Shown here piece by piece: positions 33,334-64,000 of a stretch of 64,000 nucleotides of DNA. The notes under the pieces were generated by a model. That model saw only the letters and a list, made by a program, of their open reading frames with translations, did not search any database and was not told where the DNA came from. Position 1 is the stretch's first letter. Each line of letters starts with the position of its first letter. This DNA comes from Galaxea fascicularis. Its lineage: Eukaryota > Cnidaria > Anthozoa > Scleractinia > Euphylliidae. The stretch lies in assembly GCA_948470475.1 (NCBI GenBank), contig OX419336.1, positions 37,437,872 through 37,501,871 on the forward strand, in the 5' to 3' direction. The translations under genes were made by a program, and so were the position numbers.

Positions 33334-33862
33334 ATGTGTAATCTTGTATTTTCGCGTGTTCTACATGAATGTGTAAGTTTATCAGTTTTATCAACACAAC
33401 TGTCGGATGTACTTGGAAAATGCGAGGTATTTGAGAAGGCAATGCAGTTATCTGTACATGCTCAACGTGATGCCTTAGTGAAAATAAAATATAGAAAGGA
33501 ATTCAGATCTCATTATGCTAAGTTTGTGTATTTTAACGACAACCGTGAATGCCATGTGCCAGCAAGACGGTGTGATCGCGAGCCCAGTAGGATACCCGTG
33601 AAAAAGCTAAAAAGTCTGTCACAGAAACGCAGAAAACTAAGCTTGTTTGTGTTCCCACGGTCCTGTCGTGTTTATTTCCGCTGGCACGCACTCACACAGG
33701 CAGCCCAATGCTTTGACGAAGCGAGTTTGAGTCAAAATACATGTATAATTTTATATATTAGGCTGTACGGAAATCATCCACAACATCCAATTGCCACTCG
33801 AAAAGCCCGAGTGAAGGCCATTACGGCCTCTAGTTTTATCTTCGATTCTTCCCTTCGGAAAG

Positions 33863-48059
<14,197 letters not shown>

Positions 48060-48144
48060 GAGAAACCGAGTTCAAAGCCCATCAAGACGAGGGAAACGTT
48101 AAGCCGTTCAAAAGAGAATTTTTGTTTAATTTGCAGCGTTTGAG

Positions 48145-48150
48145 AATAAA
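48145..48150 (+). terminator. Candidate polyadenylation signal for the GH31 gene
   Basis: AATAAA occurs 86 bases after the GH31 stop codon on the same strand. Later candidates exist (for example near 48914), so the true 3' end is not decided by sequence alone. Confidence 0.45.
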
Positions 48151-50734
48151 TCAGTTGAATTTTCCATCTCTCGGCCCTTTACTTTTTCCCATCCAAGTGA
48201 GTTCTTGGCGATATGATGACACGATTACGTTGCCTTCAAAGTGATTGCAGACTACTACAGTGACCGTGCGATATATTATGCCACTTGAAAGCAGCTAAAA
48301 TTATATAGTGAAAAAGGTTTTTCAACCTTTCGACAACTTTCGGATGGTTTTCTTTCCATTTGGCCATTAGTACAAGAAAATCTTCATCTTCGCTCTTTGC
48401 TTGCATGACATGATGGATCTTTCTTGATCCTCGTTGTACACTGAAGGAGAGGCTGGGGAACCAGTGAATCATACCTAGAGGAGACCGGTCTAAAGAGGCC
48501 GACTTTCCCGGTCGATGAAGCCATGATTGAGATTTGGCTAGACTGTATGACAGCCATCTGAAAGTCGTCAAAAAGATGCGAAAAACAAACTATTCCAGGG
48601 GCAACGTTAATGATTACAAATTGCATAAGTATACGTTCCACAATTTCAGTAATAATTCTTGAAGAGAAACCAAAGGTAAGGATTAGCCTTAAAGGACGGT
48701 TTGAATATGTGAATCTTGCGTTCCTATAATTGCTCATGTCAGCACAAGCTAAAACCAAACACCCAAACGTTATTCAAACACCTCAGGGAAGTCGCCTTGC
48801 GGCTTTGCTCGTTTGTTAAGCCACTTTTCATTTTCTCTCTGTAAACCGCATTTTTGGGTCTCTTTTTGTATACCAGGTCAAAAGAAAAGCATGTTTACAT
48901 CAGAAGTCTCACTAAATAAACACTAAATAGCTTAATGAACGTTTCGCAATTTAAAGCCGAATTTAAAAGTAAAACGAGGTTAGTTTTAGGAGATCCTAAT
49001 GTTAAATAGTGTCTTGTTCAGTATAATAGCTATATAGGCAGTATCACAGGAAATTGCTGCTTTGTGGCGATGATTGTGCTGGCCAAAAAGGACGTTTTCA
49101 CTCACAGACTTAAAAGCTAAAAATGACAAATTATTTTTCTTTTGTGCTCGTAGAAATTTTAGTAGAATGTTGCAAAGAATATAGGAATTGAAGTAGGAGC
49201 AATATCGTGCTTTATTTTTTTATCAAAGAAGATTAGAATAAACGCAAATGTTTGACTTGCTTATCTGTATTTTTTGTAGTTATTACAATGGTTGTACACT
49301 GAGTAAGCTTTTACAGTTAGTTGTGGTTGAAGTTATAGCTGTTATTCTTGGTTTTCATTTATCACAAGTTTCCGTGTGTGAATGACTTTCTGGCTCGAAA
49401 GTCCTCTCATCAGAACAAAGTGAGGTCACCCCAATATGTCCACCGTAACACTCGGGAAAACAATTCATACCAGATAATGCAATCAGTATTCCTATTACTG
49501 AATTTGCCTCAGAACTGTTCAAATGAGTGGCTTCACACTTGATAGCTGGACACCGGTTCTTTAGCTGCTGTGAATTTCAAATTTTGAAAAGAAAAGGCAA
49601 TAATAAATATATCGGCATGAAATTTTGTGAAGATTCTCTCGCGAGTATGTAGAAACTATGTATGCTTGTGGCACAGTTTCTACTACTCGTGAGATCGGCA
49701 AATCTTTAAGATGCCACAAGCATCATAAAGAATGTTTGTGGCATCTTAATTTTTCAGAATTTTAAAGACATCACATGCAAACCAGAGATAGACAGTGTTT
49801 TGTAACTTGACAAAGAAAGTCTTCGGAATGTAACAGGGACTTTTGTTGGGGAAATTAGCTTCGTGCGCTTTCTTCCGGCATCTTTTTCCAACCTTCGTTC
49901 AGGAACGTGGCGTTTATTGGTCATCTTCACTTGTTTCGTTACTGACAGAGGGGGGTGAATAGGGGTCAGCAAATCCGTCGATCCGTGCTAATTTTTAGGT
50001 AAATCCACCAATCCGCAGATAGTTTTTCGTAAATCCGAATCCACAAGGTTTTTTTTCTCTTGCAGTACTGTTAGAGACGTAAGCAGATTAGAACATTCAC
50101 ATAACTCTTTAATAAATTTTAATTTTGAAATTTTAAACTTTTATTACTTTTTCCTTAATAAATTGATTTTTTAGTAAGAACAGGTGAGCAACACAAAGCA
50201 ATAGATCTTGTCACAGAGCTCTCTAGTTGATTTGCTGCAAAGAGCTGAGTGAGATTTTTGACGGCGTAGCCCTAGCTGTATTATCACCTTTCTGATGAAG
50301 TGAGGGAGGGTTGGGGCGGGGGGTCTGGGGGCATGGTCCCCCAGAAAATTTGGAAAAATTGAAGTAGCTAGGACGTGTTTTTCTTTAGTCTGAGAGGAAA
50401 CGTGGCCCATCAAAGGTAGCTATCGATTTAGACCTTGGAGAGCGATGACCAGAACTAGGTTGTGGTTGCTGACCAGCGGTTTTCTTTAAAACAATCGTAG
50501 ATACAAAACAATAGTAGTTGGGTAGGGGTGCTCATTCTTGCGGGCTCAGAAAACATGGTTCTTCTCATTGTCATTATATTTAAAGATTTTTAAGAGAGTC
50601 AACGATACTGGAGGCCGTTTCTCGAAGCTCCCGGTAATTACCGGGCCCGTAAGCAGTTTTGTTTTTCCATTCCAAGTGGGAGTTTTAAAAGTTTTGAAAA
50701 TTATGTAGTAAAGTTATTAGCTAAAGAAACATAT
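48151..50734. other. Intergenic stretch, no supported gene
   Basis: Two overlapping minus-strand open frames near 48236-48758 (111 and 124 codons) are in different frames with no recognised motif. Short local repeats occur at 49630-49745 (GTAGAAACTATG, TGTGGCA). The palindrome CCCGGTAATTACCGGG lies near 50630. Nothing else stands out. Confidence 0.4.
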
Positions 50735-51100
50735 GCGTAGTTCACATATGATTTCTTTCATATGCATCATTCACTTACATATCTTTCACGGGAACACATG
50801 AACCCAAAATTGACCTCCTCCCAACGTCAGTGGCTTCATAGCTCAGCTGGTAAAGCATCGCACCGGAATCGCAAGATCACGGTTCAAGTCCCGTTGAAGT
50901 CCTGAATTTTTTTCAGGCTTCTTTACGCAATTGTAAAAATTGCGATCACAACTGCGACGATTATTTTTCATTTGATTTCATATCTGCAGTTCATAGATGA
51001 TTTCTTTCATATGCATCATTCACTTACATATCTCTCACGGGAACATATGAACCCAAAATTGACCTGCTCCCAACGTCAGTGGCTTCATAGTTGTGGTTAT

Positions 51101-51138
<38 letters not shown>

Positions 51139-51155
51139 CCGTTGAAGTCCTGAAT
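50735..51155 (+). repeat. Tandem pair of tRNA-like units, family D
   Basis: Two tRNA-like blocks lie at 50832-50901 and 51081-51149, spaced 249 bases apart, with shared upstream (CATATGATTTCTTTCATATG, CAACGTCAGTGGCTTCATAG) and downstream (TCAGGCTTCTTTACGCAATT) flanks. The first has an acceptor-like pair GGCTTCA/TGAAGTC, A-box TAGCTCAGCTGG and B-box GGTTCAAGTCCC. The second has a damaged D-arm (ATAGTTGTGGTTATAGCG). The loop CCGGAAT lacks the normal T33, so these are tRNA-derived repeats rather than clear working tRNA genes. A third copy is at 58837, a rearranged one at 9400-9603. Confidence 0.75.
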
Positions 51156-52109
51156 TTTTTATTATTTTTTTTATTTCAGGATTCTTTACGTAATTGCATA
51201 TGATTGCGTTCACAACTGCTAGGGTCAGTCTTCATTTGATTTGAGCGTTATACAGTTGAGGGTGGCACTTCAGAGGGTTTGCATATCGAGAGCTAGTAAG
51301 TGGGGACAACATTTTGTTTTCTCTTACTTTCTCGCTCATCGGCCCCCTTCCCCTGCCCTTCCCCTTCAGTTTATGTCTGCCAACGTAGGCTACCACGCAC
51401 TCCGGGGCACAGCACCATTCGCCGACCGCCGCGATCGCGCAATGTGATCGTTGACTTAATTCAGACCCTCAAATGCCGCGTCCTTGCGCCCTCTGCGTTG
51501 CCATCAGTACCCCAAAGCAAACTTTTGTTTTCGTCATAATCTTTATCATAACAACTTAGAGTTATAAGTGCATCTGTGTCTCCCACGATAAAGACACTTT
51601 TTATCAATACAATACGGAAGTGACAATATCACATACCACGAACAAGATGGACTGTCTGAAAGCAATATTTGGCCCTCCCAACGGGTTACTCGCTTTGTCG
51701 TCGAGTATGCTTTGGGGAGTTGAATGTTGACGACAGCTGGGAATAATACAAATCTTACTTGAATTCCCAGTAAATCGCAACAGAAGAAAAATTTACTCTG
51801 GACGTAAAATGGTATGCTGTGAACTGTAGTGTTATTGTTATTGTTTTTTTCTCGCTTTACGAAACGATGGCAACGAGTGCAAATACCAAAGCGGCCATGA
51901 TCAAAAGCCTATGACGTCATCTGCACTAGTTGTGTTCATGCGCGTAACTCTGAGAAGAGGTAGAGGGAGTTGCGAGAGCGCCAGTTCCGTAGAGCCATTT
52001 CTCACGAAATTCAACTTGAATACTCGGCAGGCAACGAACAAACTCTTAAACATTTTCTAGACCTTTTATAAGGTCGACGTTTTAAGTTCGTCTTCGAAGT
52101 TCCCCAAGA
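51156..52109 (+). promoter_or_regulatory. Upstream region of the ADAM10 gene
   Basis: This stretch should hold the ADAM10 promoter and 5' UTR. A GC-richer block with CpGs lies at about 51950-52030. TTTTATAA at about 52063-52070 is only 40 bases before the start codon, too close to be sure it is a TATA box. No coding sequence is recognised. Confidence 0.35.
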
Positions 52110-62693
<10,584 letters not shown>

Positions 62694-62897
62694 GTATCCT
62701 TGTAACGTTATAAGATTACTTCAGCCATGCAAGAATAGCCTCAAGATTTGATCCAAGCATTGAAAAGCACTTATAAAAGTATTACATGATCACGTTCATC
62801 ATCACTTGGCTTTGAAAAACACAGATTTCCGTCTAGCGTCATTGTAACGGTTCTTGCCTCTGGTGGAAGAATAACCGGTAAAGCATATCGGCAGGGA
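62694..62897. other. ADAM10 intron, start
   Basis: The donor GTATCC follows the last visible ADAM10 exon. I found no further ADAM10 exon up to 64000, so the intron appears to run off the window through the MITE and foldback element above. The tail 63869-64000 shows nothing recognisable. Confidence 0.45.
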
Positions 62898-63035
62898 TAC
62901 CCTGGGTGCCAGAGGTTTTTTTCTCGTTAGGGGCGACAGAATTGAGCGGCGAAGGCGAGTCTCTCGCCGACCAGCACTACTCGATCTGACGCTCCTCGCT
63001 GCTGGCGAACGAGAAGACCTCTGGCATCCAGGGTA
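62898..63035. mobile_element. MULE-like MITE with 9-bp target-site duplication
   Basis: The ends TACCCTGGGTGCCAGAGG and CCTCTGGCATCCAGGGTA are inverted repeats, extending with TTTTTTCTCG/CGAGAAGA. Directly outside each end is CGGCAGGGA (62889-62897 and 63036-63044), a perfect 9-bp duplication. A 9-bp duplication is characteristic of Mutator-like elements. The 138-bp body has no transposase. Confidence 0.85.
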
Positions 63036-63171
63036 CGGCAGGGACGACATATATACGGTATGTCGGTGTAGATACCTAAATCGCTTCATCAAATTATTAT
63101 ATAGCTTATAGAGCTGGCTATCAAACTATAACAACAATTTTGGAATGAAATGAATTGTCGCTCTTTTCACT

Positions 63172-63861
63172 CCCGGCATAGTAAATCGAACCCAATCGAA
63201 CTCAATCGAACTCAATCGGTGGATTGAGTACGATTGAGTTCGGCAATCGAACGAAATCGAACTCACCGAAAAGAAAAAAAATCAATCGAACCCAATCGAA
63301 CATTCGATTTTGGAGCTCGTGATTTATGTAAAACAGACGTTGAAAATCCATTACCAGATCTTAGAAGCTCGAGTTACTTCAGCCCTGAGTGTAGCGCACG
63401 TGTTTTTCGTAAACGAAGAATTTCCGCAGAAATGGCTTCAGATGAGTTGTGGATCGTAAGCTTCAAATGTATAGTCAAAGGCTACCAGGAATGCCGCTTT
63501 GACGTTTTTTAGCTTTGTTTTGTTCTGTTCTGTTCTCTTAACTGCCGTGGACAGTTTATAAATGGGGTTTGTGTTATTGAGTAAATAGTAAAAAAAGCGC
63601 AAGAAAAACTTGCTTTGACGGGCTTGCTTTGGGCTTGCTTTGTATAGGTTCACCAGAGCCAATCGAACGAAATCCATTTAATTGTGTTCGATTGAGTTCG
63701 GTTTCCGAACTCAATCGAACACAATCAGACGGATTGAGTTCGATTGAGTTCGATTTGTTCGATTGAATTCGATTTGTTCGGAAATCGAACTCACTGAAAG
63801 TGTGGTGTTCGATTGAGTTCGATTGAGTTCGATTTTCGAACGTTCGATTTACTATGCCGGG
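63172..63861. mobile_element. Foldback element with TCGATTGAGT repeats
   Basis: CCCGGCATAGTAAATCGAAC at the left and GTTCGATTTACTATGCCGGG at the right are 20-base perfect inverted repeats, flanked on both sides by TTTCACT (63165-63171, 63862-63868). Each arm continues with degenerate repeats of ATCGAACTCA or its complement TGAGTTCGAT. The 690-bp centre between the arms is ordinary sequence without a recognised gene. Confidence 0.85.
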
Positions 63862-64000
63862 TTTCACTTGAAGGGGACACTTAAAGAGCTAAAACTCAAA
63901 TTGAATTTGTTCGTTTGTCCTCAACTTTGGACAGTAGCTAGTTAAACATATTTTTTTTTTCTTCGAGAGCGATTTTTGTACGATCACTCCACATTGTTTT

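Noticed and set aside
33032..33376. 114-codon plus-strand open frame (MTTDEKCSLKKLSG)
   Set aside because: It is serine/asparagine-rich with no recognised domain, and its splice phases do not fit the GH31 exons. Kept only as a possible clue to the missing 5' exon.
48236..48758. Two minus-strand open frames of 111 and 124 codons
   Set aside because: They overlap in different frames, lack motifs and lie in the presumed 3' flank of the GH31 gene.
50832..50901. Functional tRNA gene
   Set aside because: The loop lacks T33, one anticodon-stem pair is mismatched, and the block recurs with the same flanks at three other places. Called as a tRNA-derived repeat.

Overview
This is a eukaryotic window. 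The genes are split by GT-AG introns, the sequence is AT-rich, and tRNA-derived SINEs and foldback elements fill the gaps. Gene content (CUB, PAN, fibrinogen-related, Ly6, GH31 and ADAM10 proteins), a fibrinogen-like protein resembling coral skeletal-matrix proteins, and SINEs of a kind I associate with corals point to an anthozoan, most likely a stony coral. The species call is inference.

Layout: 1-276 is the tail of a LINE reverse transcriptase (minus strand). 402-5454 (+) is a six-exon gene for a 387-residue secreted protein with two CUB domains and a cysteine-rich tail. 5.9-8.4 kb holds SINEs and no gene. 8445-8870 (-) is a Ly6/uPAR-type GPI-anchored protein. 9.1-20.5 kb is repeat-rich: a tRNA-like palindrome, a mariner-like MITE, a decayed LINE, a 1.5-kb foldback, and one possible basic/coiled-coil gene at 11850-12308 (-). 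20572-27997 (-) is a six-exon gene for a 371-residue secreted PAN plus fibrinogen-related protein. 28-33.8 kb has no gene I can support. 33863-48059 (+) is a 16-exon GH31 alpha-glucosidase with an N-terminal trefoil domain; its signal-peptide exon was not found. 52110 to about 62693 (+) is the ADAM10 metalloprotease, signal peptide through disintegrin domain, running off the right edge.

I reconstructed exons by hand. For the four multi-exon genes every intron phase closes and no in-frame stop remains, which is the strongest internal support for the models. The four extracellular or secretory-pathway products are typical of cell-surface and matrix biology, but nothing shows that they act in one pathway. 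No operon, CRISPR array or prokaryotic feature is present.

The most unusual aspect is the repeat landscape. At least five elements share one plan: terminal inverted repeats enclosing, or built from, a degenerate minisatellite different for each element (TTCGGAAG-like, AAATTTAAA-like, GCACAAGC-like, GCGATCGCT-like, TCGATTGAGT-like). At least five tRNA-derived SINE or tRNA-like families are also present.
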